From Isoperla grammatica (Eukaryota > Arthropoda > Insecta > Plecoptera > Perlodidae), in assembly GCA_945910005.1 (NCBI GenBank), contig OX246738.1:19849458-19913457 (forward strand): a stretch of 64,000 nucleotides of DNA. Reading direction: 5' to 3'. Of the stretch, positions 63,918-64,000 are shown in pieces; the first letter of the stretch is position 1; each line of letters starts with the position of its first letter. Both the position numbers and the translations under genes were made by a program. The notes under the pieces were generated by a model. That model saw only the letters and a program-made list of their open reading frames with translations, was not told where the DNA came from and ran no database searches.

Positions 63918-64000
63918 GACGCTTGAACCACATATTGGGCGTAGCGACGCTTAAACCACAGAGTGTGGCCTACTCGAAGCTTCCACCACATAATGTTGGC
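63918..64000. repeat. Start of a 28-30-bp tandem array cut by the window edge
   Basis: Units starting GACGCTTGAACCACA (63918), GACGCTTAAACCACA (63946) and GAAGCTTCCACCACA (63976) follow at 28 and 30 bp. The array probably continues beyond 64000. Confidence 0.7.

Overview
This is animal nuclear DNA that is AT-rich, poor in genes and very rich in repeats. I found no intact protein-coding gene, no convincing host exon series, no functional tRNA or rRNA gene, and nothing prokaryotic (no operons or CRISPR). Animal origin is inferred from a broken non-LTR retrotransposon, tRNA- and 5S-derived SINE-like pieces, two MITE-class DNA transposons with clean target-site duplications, and kilobase-scale satellites. 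The SINE core and several interspersed fragments resemble repeats common in marine invertebrates, especially molluscs. That taxonomic guess comes from memory and is weak.

Layout, left to right. 0-10.8 kb is unique-looking AT-rich DNA with a (CACACG)n microsatellite and several long poly-G or poly-C runs. 10.8-11.5 kb is a nine-copy 81-bp minisatellite. 12.5-13.05 kb is a non-autonomous DNA transposon that still carries two convergent first-exon stubs. 14.05-14.93 kb is a fold-back element, directly followed by the 3' half of a dead LINE reverse transcriptase (14.93-15.82 kb), its internally repeated 3' region, and another retroelement 3' end with an (ATT)n tail (to 17.2 kb). 19.15-22.15 kb is a 3-kb near-perfect inverted repeat built partly from about 331-bp units. 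24.2 kb holds a 261-bp hAT-type MITE with a perfect 8-bp target-site duplication. 25.4 kb holds a 103-bp duplication with splice-site-like signals. 30.2 and 32.2 kb hold SINE-like pieces, the second derived from 5S rRNA.

The right half is dominated by satellites. 38.4-46.4 kb is an 8-kb array of 111/112-bp monomers with an expandable 12-bp module and an internal 2,234-bp higher-order duplication. 48.3-48.5 kb is a (TTA)n tract. 53.4-55.4 kb is a 1.9-kb array mixing 13- and 22-bp words. 55.8-58.1 kb is an array of about 27 hairpin-forming 83-bp monomers with a 753-bp higher-order duplication. 59.4-61.3 kb is a cluster of SINE-like insertions, 63.0 kb is a palindromic MITE, and a further short array runs off the right edge.

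The very long open frames in the window (up to about 650 codons) all lie inside satellites. They exist because the monomers lack stop codons; several frames are open at once. I treat them as non-coding. The points most worth following are the structured satellites, the 3-kb palindrome and the internally deleted transposon with paired exon stubs.
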